Notes: a model not told the origin generated them from the sequence alone. 64,000 nucleotides of DNA from Bacillus sp. SLBN-46 (GCF_031453555.1 NZ_JAVIZM010000001.1:2859001-2923000), one strand, 5' to 3'; positions 36,383-47,547 are shown, counted from the first letter of the stretch. Made by a program: numbers and translations.

Positions 36383-38038
36383 CTACTCCTCTTTTAGTAA
36401 TTTTCGAAGTACCTTCCCAGAAGGTGTTGCGGGAAGTTGATCAATGATTTCTATATAGCGGGGATATTTATAGGCAGCCATCGTCTCTTTTGCCCATGCA
36501 ATAAGGTCTTCAGCTGTAAGTTTCTCTTTTTCTCTATCATGTAAAACAACAAACGCTTTCACCACTTCACCTTTTAAAGGATCAGGAACACCAATGACAG
36601 CGGATTGTCTAATAGCAGGGTGGAGGTTTAGTAGAGCTTCAACATCCTCAGGAAAAATACTATAACCCGAACTTTTTATCATTTCCTTTACCCGACCAAG
36701 GAAATATAAATAGCCCTCATCGTCAAGATACCCTATATCTCCTGTATGAACCCAACCGTCCTGCAGTGTCTCTGAGGTAGCAGGAGGTCTATTTAAATAC
36801 CCTTTAAATACACCAGGGTTTTTAATAACAATTTCTCCCTCTTTACCTGCCGGTTGTTCCTCGCCTGTTTCAAGGTTCAAAATCCGTATTTGTGTTTCAT
36901 AAATGGGAATTCCACAGGATCCATACTTAATTTTATCTTTTGGCATAAAGGTATCACAGGTGTGTGTCTCACTAAGGCCATAGGCTGCTTCAAAGAGGCT
37001 ACATCCATTTGTCAGAGTACGCCAATTATCCGCTAATTCTGCAGTCACTTGGATACCAAAGCTCGTTGCTAAATTCTTTTTTAAACTGGAAAGATTTCTT
37101 TCCTTGATGGTTGGAAGTTGTAAAATGGCCCAATTCATAGGGGCAATGCTATACCAATATGTGATCCGTTCTTTTTCAATAGCTTCAACGGTGGCAAGAG
37201 GATCAAAACGAGTAAATAATACACATGGTCGCCCTGTGTATACGGGACTATTAAGTCCCATGACCATACCAGCAATATGACATAACGGGGCACTAGCTAA
37301 TAAAACATCTTTTTCCCCCATTCCATTTGCTTGCATAGAGGCAGCTGTTTTAAATAACGCATTTCCGTAGGTTAACATGGCACCTTTCGGCCTGCCGGTT
37401 GTGCCTGAGGTGAAAACGATTAAGCCAACATCACTCCATAGATCAATCGGTTCCTTGGCTTCATAGGGTGATTCATTTTGGAGAATTTCACAAAAGTCAT
37501 CTGTTTCAGTGAAATGTTGTTTGGGTAATAGGAATTCTTCTGGAAACTTCCATTCGGGCTGTTCTGGGAGGAAATCATGATAATTTGTGGTAACAACAAA
37601 TTGTAATGGGTGGGTTTTTTCTATTGCTTTTTTCACAAGGGGATACCCTTCTGAACCTGAAATGATTCCTTCAATCGGTGCTTCTTCTAAAAAGTAAGCT
37701 AATTCATTCTCTTTAAACATAGGATTCAAAGGAACTACCATTCCGCCTAATTTTTGTATAGCAAAATGAGCAATTATATATTGAGGGCAGTTTTGCATAT
37801 AAAGGGCTACACAACTCCCCTTCTTCACGCCCATCCTATGTAAATAGTGTGCAAATCGCTGTACTTGATTCGAAAGTGCACTCCAAGAAATCCTCGTACC
37901 GTAAAAAATGTAGGCTGTTTCATTAGGTGTCTGTTTGGCATGTTGTTCCAAGTAATCAACGAGGGGCTTTTCTCCCTGTAAATAAGTTAGTTTAGCGGGT
38001 AATTGTGTTGGCCAGTAAGGGTGAGTTTTTTCTACCAT
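36383..38038 (-). CDS. AMP-dependent acyl-CoA synthetase
   Basis: 551 residues, ANL superfamily. P-loop VFTSGTTGRPKGAMLTYGN, core YGLSETHTCD, hinge GDIGYLDDEGYLYFLGR and catalytic Lys segment PSGKVLRK all intact. Activates a carboxylic acid to its CoA thioester; chain length unclear. Co-transcribed with the carboxyltransferase gene. Start ATG 38038 follows AGGAGAGATGTAA. Confidence 0.92.
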   Translation of the reverse strand: MVEKTHPYWPTQLPAKLTYLQGEKPLVDYLEQHAKQTPNETAYIFYGTRISWSALSNQVQRFAHYLHRMGVKKGSCVALYMQNCPQYIIAHFAIQKLGGMVVPLNPMFKENELAYFLEEAPIEGIISGSEGYPLVKKAIEKTHPLQFVVTTNYHDFLPEQPEWKFPEEFLLPKQHFTETDDFCEILQNESPYEAKEPIDLWSDVGLIVFTSGTTGRPKGAMLTYGNALFKTAASMQANGMGEKDVLLASAPLCHIAGMVMGLNSPVYTGRPCVLFTRFDPLATVEAIEKERITYWYSIAPMNWAILQLPTIKERNLSSLKKNLATSFGIQVTAELADNWRTLTNGCSLFEAAYGLSETHTCDTFMPKDKIKYGSCGIPIYETQIRILNLETGEEQPAGKEGEIVIKNPGVFKGYLNRPPATSETLQDGWVHTGDIGYLDDEGYLYFLGRVKEMIKSSGYSIFPEDVEALLNLHPAIRQSAVIGVPDPLKGEVVKAFVVLHDREKEKLTAEDLIAWAKETMAAYKYPRYIEIIDQLPATPSGKVLRKLLKEE

Positions 38039-38179
38039 TTACATCTCTCCTATATTATAAGAATAGATAATACTTTGGTTTAAATTTTTTACATTCTAAC
38101 CGGTTAGTATTTTTAGAGAAGAGAAGACCCTCATTGAGCCTTCTCTTCTCTATACTACATTTATTCCACTAAGAACCTA

Positions 38180-39178
38180 TTAATTCACATGAACCCCGTT
38201 TAATTTACTAGCATTCCGATTCACTTTTTCGAGAGCCTCTTTATACTCAAGCTCTAATCGATTAATAATTTCGGCGGTTGATTCAATTTTATCAATTGCC
38301 CCCACTCCATGACCAGCAGACCAAATATCCCGCCATGCTTTTGATTTCGTCTCTCTCTGCATACTATCAAAGTTAACTTGGTCTTTTTTTACAAGCTGTT
38401 CAGGGTTTAATCCCGCTTTTACAATACTAGGTTTTAACATATTACACATCACACCTGAAAACGCATCTGTTAAAACAATATCTTCCTGTGTGGACTCAAC
38501 TAGCATCTCTCTATATTCATCATTTGCCATGCTTTCTGTGGCCACAATGAAGCGTGTTCCCATATAAGCAAGATCCGCACCAGCAGCTTGAGCAGCTAAA
38601 ATTCCTTTACCTGTTGAAATGGAACCAGCAAGGATGATTATTCCATCCCAAAAACTTCTTACCATGTCAACAAAAGCAAAGCTATTAATTTGACCGGCAT
38701 GCCCACCCGCACCGCTTGCTACTAAAATTAAACCATCGACTCCTGTTTCTGCTGCTTTTCTAGCAAATTTTAAATCGCTTACATCTGAGAATACAAGACC
38801 ACCGTATTCGTGTACAATGTCGACTACATGTTTGGGACTGCCTAACGAAGTAATCACTAATTGTGGCTTATGCTTTTTAATCAGCTCCAACTCATCCTGA
38901 AGCCGGCCATACGTGCTATGTACCACCATATTCATGGCCCACGGAGCAATTTTACGATCAGGATTCTGTACACGGGCTTCCTCTAGCTCTTCATTTAATT
39001 GTCCCATCCATTGATCAAGTACCTCGATGGGTCTTGCATTGGGAGCAGGAAAAGAACCAATCACTCCATTTAAGCAACAATTTTTAACAAGGTCCGGACC
39101 AGATACTAAAAACATTGGTGCAGAAATAACAGGAAGCCTAAGCTGTGTCCACCAGTTTTCAGGAATACTTTTATTCAT
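38180..39178 (-). CDS. Nitronate monooxygenase/flavin-dependent oxidoreductase
   Basis: 332 residues from ATG 39178 behind AGGAGTGAGTGCG. TIM-barrel FMN protein with RLPVISAPMFLVSGPDLV, LVASGAGGHAGQ (active-site His) and AGADLAYMGTRFIVATES. The family oxidises nitronates or acts as 2-enoyl reductase (FabK-like). A longer frame to 39217 lacks a ribosome site. Neighbouring acyl-CoA genes suggest, but do not prove, a link to acyl metabolism. Confidence 0.87.
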   Translation of the reverse strand: MNKSIPENWWTQLRLPVISAPMFLVSGPDLVKNCCLNGVIGSFPAPNARPIEVLDQWMGQLNEELEEARVQNPDRKIAPWAMNMVVHSTYGRLQDELELIKKHKPQLVITSLGSPKHVVDIVHEYGGLVFSDVSDLKFARKAAETGVDGLILVASGAGGHAGQINSFAFVDMVRSFWDGIIILAGSISTGKGILAAQAAGADLAYMGTRFIVATESMANDEYREMLVESTQEDIVLTDAFSGVMCNMLKPSIVKAGLNPEQLVKKDQVNFDSMQRETKSKAWRDIWSAGHGVGAIDKIESTAEIINRLELEYKEALEKVNRNASKLNGVHVN

Positions 39179-39343
39179 CGCACTCACTCCTAATTTAGAA
39201 TTTTCTGAATAAAACACTCTTCTTTATAGTACATGAAAATGAATGGTTATTCAATCTTTAGAGGGAATAAATATGAAACTTGATTAAAGACGAATGTTTG
39301 AACTAATATAAAACACAACATTCGCATTTTAGATAAAATTAGA

Positions 39344-39371
39344 TTGATTTCTACTTTACTCATGCTATAAT
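39344..39371 (+). promoter_or_regulatory. Promoter of xpt-pbuX
   Basis: TTGATT (39344-39349), 16-nt spacer, TATAAT (39366-39371), about 20 nt before the riboswitch aptamer. Confidence 0.75.
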
Positions 39372-39390
39372 GTTAGTAAATTAATAAAGT

Positions 39391-39467
39391 ATCACTCATA
39401 TAATAGCGGGGATATGGCCCGCAAGTTTCTACCAGATTGCCGTTAACAATCTGACTATGAGTGAGTA
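39391..39467 (+). ncRNA. Guanine (purine) riboswitch aptamer
   Basis: The three-way junction is clear: P1 CACTCATA...TATGAGTG, P2 with GCGGGGATATGGCCCGC, junction AAGTTTCTACC, P3 loop GATTGCCGTTAACAATC, then GACTATGAGTG. The last C before TATGA is the ligand-discriminating base; C (not T) means guanine/xanthine-type. It lies before xpt-pbuX. Guanine is expected to turn the genes off through the terminator that follows. Confidence 0.95.
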
Positions 39468-39516
39468 ATAGAAGTTCGTTTATACAAACGAATACTTCTA
39501 TATCCTTACGGCATAT

Positions 39517-39576
39517 AAGCCCAAAGGTCATTGCTCACTCCATTTTTGTTGTGAACATGACTTTTGGGCTTTTTAT
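39517..39576 (+). terminator. Riboswitch-controlled terminator of xpt-pbuX
   Basis: AAGCCCAAAGGTCAT...ATGACTTTTGGGCTT followed by T-rich sequence. The loop-side CTCACTC (39534-39540) can pair with GAGTGAG of aptamer P1 (39460-39466), giving the antiterminator. Confidence 0.88.
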
Positions 39577-39583
39577 TTTTTAG

Positions 39584-41490
<1,907 letters not shown>

Positions 41491-41509
41491 TTTACACATA
41501 AAAAATATA

Positions 41510-41533
41510 GGCGGAGCTACTCTTTGCTCCGCC
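41510..41533. terminator. Terminator between pbuX and GerP-like gene
   Basis: GGCGGAGC/GCTCCGCC stem between convergent genes; the stop of the GerP-like gene touches the 5' arm. Confidence 0.8.
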
Positions 41534-41738
41534 TTATTAAATCAATTAAACTCATTACACTATTTTGATTCGAAGAATTCGACACTGTTTTCTTAGACAC
41601 ATCTGTCCCCTGATTTCCTTCACCAGAACCAGTTATGGATTTTGTTACCGAAATGGGAGCTATATATACAGCTCCTCCAAAGTTAACAATACCGCCAGAA
41701 ATCGTACCGATACTAATTCCGTCTTGATTGACCGCCAC
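41517..41738 (-). CDS. GerPA/GerPF-type spore germination protein
   Basis: 73 residues from GTG 41738, seven bases after GGGGG. VNQDGISIGTISGGIVNFGG and AVYIAPISVTKSITGSGEGN follow the GerPA/GerPF pattern, and the 73-residue length fits that family (about 72). The ATG at 41804 would add 22 residues and its ribosome site is 21 bases away, too far. GerP proteins help germinants cross the spore coat. It stands alone, not in a gerP operon. Confidence 0.8.
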   Translation of the reverse strand: MAVNQDGISIGTISGGIVNFGGAVYIAPISVTKSITGSGEGNQGTDVSKKTVSNSSNQNSVMSLIDLIRRSKE

Positions 41739-41921
41739 CCTTTGTCCCCCTTTATTTTTTACTAGTATATGTACAAGTAAGGGTGCTTGTCTAAACTTCT
41801 TCATTAATACTAATAAAAATAGAAACTCCTATTTCGTTTCGGCCTTTCATACACGAGAAAAACAAAAGTTTGGAATGTTGAAGAATGGTCACATTTATCC
41901 GTTTTAACGATATTTTAAAAC

Positions 41922-41946
41922 CCCTGCGCTATTGCAGGGATTTTTC
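41922..41946 (+). terminator. Orphan hairpin with T tail before phnD
   Basis: CCCTGC GCTATT GCAGGG then ATTTTTCC. No gene ends just before it on the plus strand; it may close a short leader or small RNA. The remaining 41739-42115 region shows no other structure that I can support. Confidence 0.45.
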
Positions 41947-42115
41947 CTATTTTCATAGGCTTTTTAAGCATTTAACCGACATTTAACTATCGATTAAATA
42001 GATTTATGTAGATAGGATAAATCGATTTAATGAATTTATTTTAAAATAGCATTTCTCTATAATTTTAAAGGCAAGGACATATCTATTATATATAAGAACC
42101 GAGGAGATTTTGTTA

Positions 42116-43015
42116 ATGAAAAAATGGTTGTCTGTTATGATTACTGTATTGCTACTATTTTCTTTAGCTGCATGTGGACAGAAAGAAGAAAAATCAAGTG
42201 AAACTAAAAAAGGAAACACAACTAAAGAAGTGTTTAAAATAGGTGCGATTCCCGACCAAAACGCTGCTGACCTAGAAAAAGGGATGACAGCTGTTGCAAA
42301 TTACCTAAGCGAAAAAACGGGGATGAAGGTTGAATTTGTCCCATCCGTTGATTATGCAGCACTTGTTACTGGCTTTCAACGTGGTGAAATTCATATGGCA
42401 TGGTTTGGCGGATTAACAAGCGTACAAGCTAGAAACCTTGTTCCAGATGCTGAATCATTCGCGCAAAGACCAAGAGATGCTGAGTTTCATTCGGTGTTTA
42501 TTACTCAAGAGGGATCAGGAATTAAGTCCCTAGAAGACTTAAAAGGAAAATCGTTCACTTTCGGCAGTGAAAGCTCTACTTCAGGTCACCTAATGCCACG
42601 TTACTTCATATCAGAAGAAGGAATTGATCCAAATACAGATTTTGATGGGAAACCTAACTTCTCTGGTTCACATGATACCACATATAAATTAATTGAAGCT
42701 GGTACGTATAAAGCTGGTGCATTAAATGAGGCTGTTTGGCAAGCTGCTGTAAAAGAAGGGAAAGTGGATACGAATAAAGTAAAAGTATTCTATACAACCC
42801 CTGCTTTCTATGACTACAACTGGACCATCAATAGCAATGTGGATGAAGTTTTTGGAAAAGGCTCGAAGAAAAAAGTGGAGGATGCCATTCTCGGTATTAC
42901 AACTGAACAAAAAGACATCACTGACTTTTTCCAAACGGATAACTTTATTGAAACGAAAAACGATAACTACAAAAAGATTCAAAAGGTTGCAAAAGAATTA
43001 CAGATTATTAAGTAG
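42116..43015 (+). CDS. phnD: Phosphonate/phosphite-type ABC transporter, binding lipoprotein
   Basis: 299 residues. Lipoprotein signal with lipobox LAAC (FSLAACGQ). The PhnD fold is marked by VEFVPSVDYAALVTGFQRGEIHMAWFGG and TFGSESSTSGHLMPRYF. It binds a phosphonate, phosphite or related oxyanion outside the membrane. ATG 42116 is nine bases after GAGGAG; two further codons upstream start with TTG and are less likely. No phosphonate-degrading genes are near. Confidence 0.92.
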   Translation: MKKWLSVMITVLLLFSLAACGQKEEKSSETKKGNTTKEVFKIGAIPDQNAADLEKGMTAVANYLSEKTGMKVEFVPSVDYAALVTGFQRGEIHMAWFGGLTSVQARNLVPDAESFAQRPRDAEFHSVFITQEGSGIKSLEDLKGKSFTFGSESSTSGHLMPRYFISEEGIDPNTDFDGKPNFSGSHDTTYKLIEAGTYKAGALNEAVWQAAVKEGKVDTNKVKVFYTTPAFYDYNWTINSNVDEVFGKGSKKKVEDAILGITTEQKDITDFFQTDNFIETKNDNYKKIQKVAKELQIIK

Positions 43016-43029
43016 TAGGTGTAGTTGAG

Positions 43030-43782
43030 ATGTCTTCAAATATAAAAATAGAAGCAAAAAACATATCGAAACACTATGAGCGGAAGATAGCCCTATCTTC
43101 CCTTTCTTTTTCTATAAAGGAAGGAGAATTAGTTGCGTTAATTGGACCAAGTGGGGCCGGAAAAACAACCCTTCTGAATGCCATAGCAGGATTGGTCCCC
43201 ATTCAAAGCGGAGAACTTTTAATTGATGGAAGTTCTCATGCAACTTATAAAAATGGGAAAGCCTTGTCCAAAAAAGTAGGCGTGATCCGACAACAGTTCG
43301 ATTTAATTGGTCCACTAGCTGTTATTCATAATGTCTTGGCTGGAAATTTAGGTGACTGGGGCCTTATTAAGTCCCTTTTTTCATTACTTATTCCTCAAGA
43401 AAAAGAACTAGCTATCAGGGCGCTTGAGCGAGTCGGCTTAGGTGACAAAGTATATGAAATTACCTCCTCTTTATCTGGAGGCGAACAACAGCGTGTAGCG
43501 ATGGCGCGATTATTGGTTCAAAGGCCAGAAGTCATTCTAGCTGATGAACCGGTTGCCTCTCTTGACCCAGCACGAGCAGAAGATGTTCTAGCTATGCTGA
43601 CTAAAATTGTAACTGAGGAAAAGCAAACATTAATTGCTAGCTTGCATTCTGTTGAATATGCGCGAAAGTATTTTACAAGGATTATTTCTCTTAAGAACGG
43701 AGAAATATTTTTTGATTTACCAACAGATCAAGTGACTGATGAATTGCTTAAAGACCTCTATCAGTTAAAGGAGCAAGGGTAA
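43030..43782 (+). CDS. phnC: Phosphonate-type ABC transporter ATPase
   Basis: 250 residues. Walker A LIGPSGAGKTTLLNAIAG, Q loop RQQFDL, signature SSLSGGEQQRVAMARL, Walker B VILADEPVASLDP, switch His in ASLHSVEY. Energises uptake by the PhnD-PhnE pair. Starts 14 bases after phnD. Confidence 0.95.
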   Translation: MSSNIKIEAKNISKHYERKIALSSLSFSIKEGELVALIGPSGAGKTTLLNAIAGLVPIQSGELLIDGSSHATYKNGKALSKKVGVIRQQFDLIGPLAVIHNVLAGNLGDWGLIKSLFSLLIPQEKELAIRALERVGLGDKVYEITSSLSGGEQQRVAMARLLVQRPEVILADEPVASLDPARAEDVLAMLTKIVTEEKQTLIASLHSVEYARKYFTRIISLKNGEIFFDLPTDQVTDELLKDLYQLKEQG

Positions 43783-43783
43783 G

Positions 43784-45421
43784 ATGACGAAACAAAGATC
43801 CATCTTTCGCGTGCATAACCGCTTCCTCCTCACTTTACTGTTAGTGGCCATTTTCTCTTGGAGTCTCTTCTCTATTAAATGGAATGCAGATTTATTTCAT
43901 GCGGGTGGGATTCCCACCATGATGCAAATTTTTGAAGGCATTCTTCATCCCGATTTGACTTCGGAGGTGCTGCTCAAAGGGTTAGAATCATCTTGGATCA
44001 CCCTTGCTTACGCTGTTGCTGGAATGTCGCTGGCAATTATTTATGCATTTATTGTTGGGGTTCTGGCATCAGGTACTTTAACGTCAAACCGAGTTTCCCG
44101 AATGGTTTCAAAGGTATTTTTTAGAGGGATATTAGGTTTTACAAGGTCTATCCATGAACTGATCTGGGCTTGGCTTTTTGTGGCAGCCGTCGGCTTATCA
44201 CCGTTTGCAGCTATCTTTGCCCTTGCCATTCCTTACGGAGGGATTCTTGGCCGTATATTTGCAGATATGTTAAACGATGTGCCACAAAACCCGATTCGTG
44301 CATTGAAATCTTTAGGCGCATCAAGAATACAAACCTTAGTTTATGGCTATTTACCTTTAGTTTGGGCAGATATGATTAGCTATACGATGTATCGCTTTGA
44401 ATGTTCGATTCGTTCATCAGCCATAATGAGTTTTGTCGGGCTAGGTGGCTTGGGCTACCAGATTCAATTATCTTTGGCTGATTTGAAGTACGATCAAGTA
44501 TGGACCTATGTATTTTTTCTAATTACTTTGGTGCTGCTGGTAGATATTTGGAGTAGTTTTGTTCGGAAAGGGTTAACGGAGCGGAAAAAAAGAAGTGGTT
44601 TTAGTTATGGCTGGATGTCTACCCTCTTTACGGTTCTGCTAATTGTGGGCTCTTGGTTATATATTAATTTGGCTGAAAATGCCCATTTATTTGAGCTATT
44701 AACTGAAAAAAATTTAGAATACGCTAAAAAGTTCTTCGGTGGATTAATTGGTTTAAATCAAGAAGATATAGCTTTCTTAGATGCTGCTAGTTGGTCATCA
44801 GCATTAAAATTAACCTATGAAACGTTAGAAATGAGTATTATGGCCATCGGATTTTCAACGATTGCAGCCTTTCTAACTGTGATTCCAGCGGCTAGAAATA
44901 TCGCAAATGGACGTCTTACGTTGTCTAATAACTGGTATAATTGGATCCTTTATGGATTGGTTCGCCTATCTTTTATCTTTTCACGAGCCGTACCCGAGCT
45001 TGTATGGGCCATGATGATTATTTTTATCTTTAAACCTGGGATCTTGCCGGGTGCCATTGCTCTTGCTCTCCACAATTTTGGTATACTTGGGAAGCTTTGG
45101 GCAGAGGTTATTGAAGATATGGATCCTCGACCAATAAGAAATCTAGCATCCTCGGGTGCATCCAAGATTCAGATTTTCTTTTATGGAATCCTGCCAACGG
45201 TGTTACCTCGCTTTCTTACCTATATTCTCTATCGCTGGGAAGTGATTATGAGAACAACCATTGTGGTTGGATTTGTTGGCGCAGGCGGCCTTGGTATGGA
45301 ATTTAAATTGGCAATGAGCTTTTTCCAATATACTCAAATTACTCTGCTTCTCCTTTGTTATATGATTCTTGTCATTATTGCAGACTTTGCATCAGAAAGT
45401 ACAAGAAAAGCAGTGAAATAG
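43784..45421 (+). CDS. phnE: Phosphonate-type ABC permease, two fused PhnE domains
   Basis: 545 residues, about twice the usual PhnE. Two copies of the permease core occur: IRALKSLGASRIQTLVYGYLP...GLGGLGYQI in the first half, and IRNLASSGASKIQIFFYGILP...GAGGLGMEF in the second. Each half has about six membrane segments. Separate PhnE1 and PhnE2 genes are usual; here a single chain supplies both halves of the channel. Directly after phnC (one base). Confidence 0.93.
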   Translation: MTKQRSIFRVHNRFLLTLLLVAIFSWSLFSIKWNADLFHAGGIPTMMQIFEGILHPDLTSEVLLKGLESSWITLAYAVAGMSLAIIYAFIVGVLASGTLTSNRVSRMVSKVFFRGILGFTRSIHELIWAWLFVAAVGLSPFAAIFALAIPYGGILGRIFADMLNDVPQNPIRALKSLGASRIQTLVYGYLPLVWADMISYTMYRFECSIRSSAIMSFVGLGGLGYQIQLSLADLKYDQVWTYVFFLITLVLLVDIWSSFVRKGLTERKKRSGFSYGWMSTLFTVLLIVGSWLYINLAENAHLFELLTEKNLEYAKKFFGGLIGLNQEDIAFLDAASWSSALKLTYETLEMSIMAIGFSTIAAFLTVIPAARNIANGRLTLSNNWYNWILYGLVRLSFIFSRAVPELVWAMMIIFIFKPGILPGAIALALHNFGILGKLWAEVIEDMDPRPIRNLASSGASKIQIFFYGILPTVLPRFLTYILYRWEVIMRTTIVVGFVGAGGLGMEFKLAMSFFQYTQITLLLLCYMILVIIADFASESTRKAVK

Positions 45422-45423
45422 GT

Positions 45424-45454
45424 AAAGAGGATGCCCAAAACAGGCATCCTCTTT
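45424..45454 (+). terminator. Terminator of phnDCE
   Basis: AAAGAGGATGCC/GGCATCCTCTTT, 12-bp perfect stem; T run is part of the 3' arm. Confidence 0.75.
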
Positions 45455-45508
45455 ACTATATTCAAGGTATTTGTGAAATTTCAGGTCAAAATTTACTTAA
45501 ATTCATTG

Positions 45509-45623
45509 TTTATTTGCGAAAACTCAGATTTTATTTGCGATTCTCCTGGTTTTATTTGCGAAAACTCAGGGTTTATTTGCGATTCTATCCCTTTTATTTG
45601 CGTAAATCCAAGTTTTATTTGCG
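45509..45623 (-). repeat. Array of six CGCAAATAAA units, exact 21-nt period
   Basis: On the plus strand TTTATTTGCG starts at 45509, 45530, 45551, 45572, 45593 and 45614: spacing exactly 21 nt. The same unit as the array at 22242-22337, in reverse. The 11-nt spacers vary; AAAACTCAG occurs in two of them. The array follows the stop codon of the minus-strand gene at 45641, so the unit reads CGCAAATAAA in that gene's 3' region, as in the other array. Confidence 0.9.
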
Positions 45624-45640
45624 AACCAATCCTACTATAA

Positions 45641-46147
45641 TTAGCTAGGTTTTTTATTCGTATCTTTTGGCTGCTGTGCTTTTCTAACAAGCTTTCCTCC
45701 GTCAAAATGCCTCCCATTGGTGGTGACAATTTCAGCGGCTTCCTCATAGGTTGGTATACGACCATTACACTTCCAAGTAAAAAAGTATGATTGAACCTTC
45801 CCACTATAAAACACCCAGCTAAAAAACTTACGTGAGAAATTATGCACGCCGCTTGTTCGGAAAGAGTTCATCTCTTTTCCTGCTTTCCAAACAGTCATCG
45901 TTTGTCCTACACCACCCTCTAGCTGCCCTTTTAACTCTGCATACAAGAGATTCTCATTTTTACTCATTGCCTTCATAATCATTTGGTTTAACATTCCATT
46001 GATGATAAGACGAGGAATGTTAAACTGCTCACCTCTTGTAACCGACACAACCGCATTAGGTGGTAATTCTATATCACGATCACCTAATATAAACGCCCCA
46101 CCATACTTATTATTCGGATCAATTTGCTTTTCCCACTTCTTTTTCAT
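45641..46147 (-). CDS. Conserved protein, possible dimeric alpha-beta barrel monooxygenase-like fold
   Basis: 168 residues from ATG 46147 behind GGGG. TMTVWKAGKEMNSFRTSGVHNFSRKFF resembles the TxSxWxSxEAMxxFxxxxxH pattern of spheroidene monooxygenase/DUF3291-like proteins. No signal peptide. Function not known, and the family is a tentative guess. Earlier in-frame starts (ATG 46156, TTG 46168) are possible. Confidence 0.6.
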   Translation of the reverse strand: MKKKWEKQIDPNNKYGGAFILGDRDIELPPNAVVSVTRGEQFNIPRLIINGMLNQMIMKAMSKNENLLYAELKGQLEGGVGQTMTVWKAGKEMNSFRTSGVHNFSRKFFSWVFYSGKVQSYFFTWKCNGRIPTYEEAAEIVTTNGRHFDGGKLVRKAQQPKDTNKKPS

Positions 46148-46386
46148 TCTCATCATCCCCGTATTCAATCTGAATATATATGCTTTGTTATCATAGCAAA
46201 TATTTATAATTTTATGAATATAAATCCAATTAACTCTCCCCCCCCATTCTGTAAATTCTTTATATTTACTGAATCTTGAATTAATGTTTTAAGGTTGTAT
46301 TGTCACTGTACTTTCCATTATTCTATTAATAGTGAAATTTACCATATGACAACAACAGTTGAAATCATCTAAGGAGTGAAATACCT

Positions 46387-47547
46387 TTGCAAACTAAAGG
46401 AGCTTTACCTATTTTATTTGTAGTAATGTTTTTAGTTATGGTTGGGTTTGGTATTATTATCCCGGTCTTACCTTTTTACGCTGAAGAAATTGGAGCGAGC
46501 CCAACTGAGCTCGGACTATTGATGGCGGTTTATTCACTTATGCAACTCATTTTTGCGCCGTTATGGGGACAGGTTTCAGATCGGATCGGGCGTAAACCAG
46601 TAATGATGATTGGTATAACTGGACTTGCCTTATCTTTCTTTATCCAAGCGGTTTCCACTGAACTATGGATGTTGTTTGCAGCAAGAATTTTAGGCGGTAT
46701 TCTCTCCTCTGCTAATATGCCAACCGCCATGGCATACGTGGCAGACATTACAACAGAAGAAAATCGTGGGAAAGGTATGGGGATTGTGGGAGCTGCCACT
46801 GGCCTGGGCTTTGTTTTCGGTCCAGCAATAGGCGGAATTTTTTCGAAAATCAGCTTAAGTATGCCCTTTTATTTAGCTAGTGGATCATCTTTAATTACTT
46901 TGGTGCTGGTTTTCCTTTTACTAAAAGAATCTACAAATAAAAAGAGCACTGTTAAAAGAGACTCCATTTGGAAAGCTTTTAACTCGAGAGTCTCCGTTCT
47001 TTTTTTCGTTCAATTACTAATTTCTTTATCTCTATCTGGATTAGAGGCAACCTTTGCGTATTTTGCGGCAAAAAGAGCTGGTTTGGAGAGCACTCAACTC
47101 GGTTATATTTTTATGATCATGGGATTTGGCAGTGCCTTGGTGCAAGGGGGATTAGTTGGCAAATTGACTAAGAAATACGGAGAAAGCACGGTCATTCAAG
47201 GTGGAATTATTGTTTCAGCCATTGGTTTTGGCTTAATTTTACTAGTACATAACTTTTCAACAGCTGCTATCTTTTTAACCATTTTTGGGTTAGGAAATGG
47301 GGTCATTCGTCCGAGTGTATCTTCACTAATTACAAAAATGTCTACTGCTGGCCATGGGAGTTCAACGGGACTTCTATCTTCCTTCGATTCTCTCGGACGG
47401 ATAATGGGACCGCCGATTGGTGGCTGGTTGTTCTCACTTTCTATAGGTCTCCCATATATTTCAGGTGCAGTGATTTCCATGGCAGCATTTATCTTATTTC
47501 TTCTGTTTCGACCGCAGGTGGCTGCAGTTAAAACAACCAACATGTAA
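46387..47547 (+). CDS. MFS transporter, multidrug efflux type
   Basis: 386 residues with 12 membrane segments. Motif A is WGQVSDRIGRKPVMMIG and motif C is GLGFVFGPAIGGIF, which places it in the drug:H+ antiporter group (Bmr/NorA/TetA type). Start TTG 46387 follows AAGGAGTGAAATACC. No regulator gene adjacent. Substrate unknown. Confidence 0.9.
   Translation: MQTKGALPILFVVMFLVMVGFGIIIPVLPFYAEEIGASPTELGLLMAVYSLMQLIFAPLWGQVSDRIGRKPVMMIGITGLALSFFIQAVSTELWMLFAARILGGILSSANMPTAMAYVADITTEENRGKGMGIVGAATGLGFVFGPAIGGIFSKISLSMPFYLASGSSLITLVLVFLLLKESTNKKSTVKRDSIWKAFNSRVSVLFFVQLLISLSLSGLEATFAYFAAKRAGLESTQLGYIFMIMGFGSALVQGGLVGKLTKKYGESTVIQGGIIVSAIGFGLILLVHNFSTAAIFLTIFGLGNGVIRPSVSSLITKMSTAGHGSSTGLLSSFDSLGRIMGPPIGGWLFSLSIGLPYISGAVISMAAFILFLLFRPQVAAVKTTNM

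Noticed and set aside
45431..45640. Open frame of 69 codons with repeated FICxxxx heptads
   Set aside because: It comes from the 21-nt array; the start codon is inside the phnE terminator and there is no ribosome site. Treated as a DNA repeat.
45493..45804. Minus-strand frame with SQIK heptads
   Set aside because: It crosses the end of the real gene at 45641 in another frame and has no supported start.
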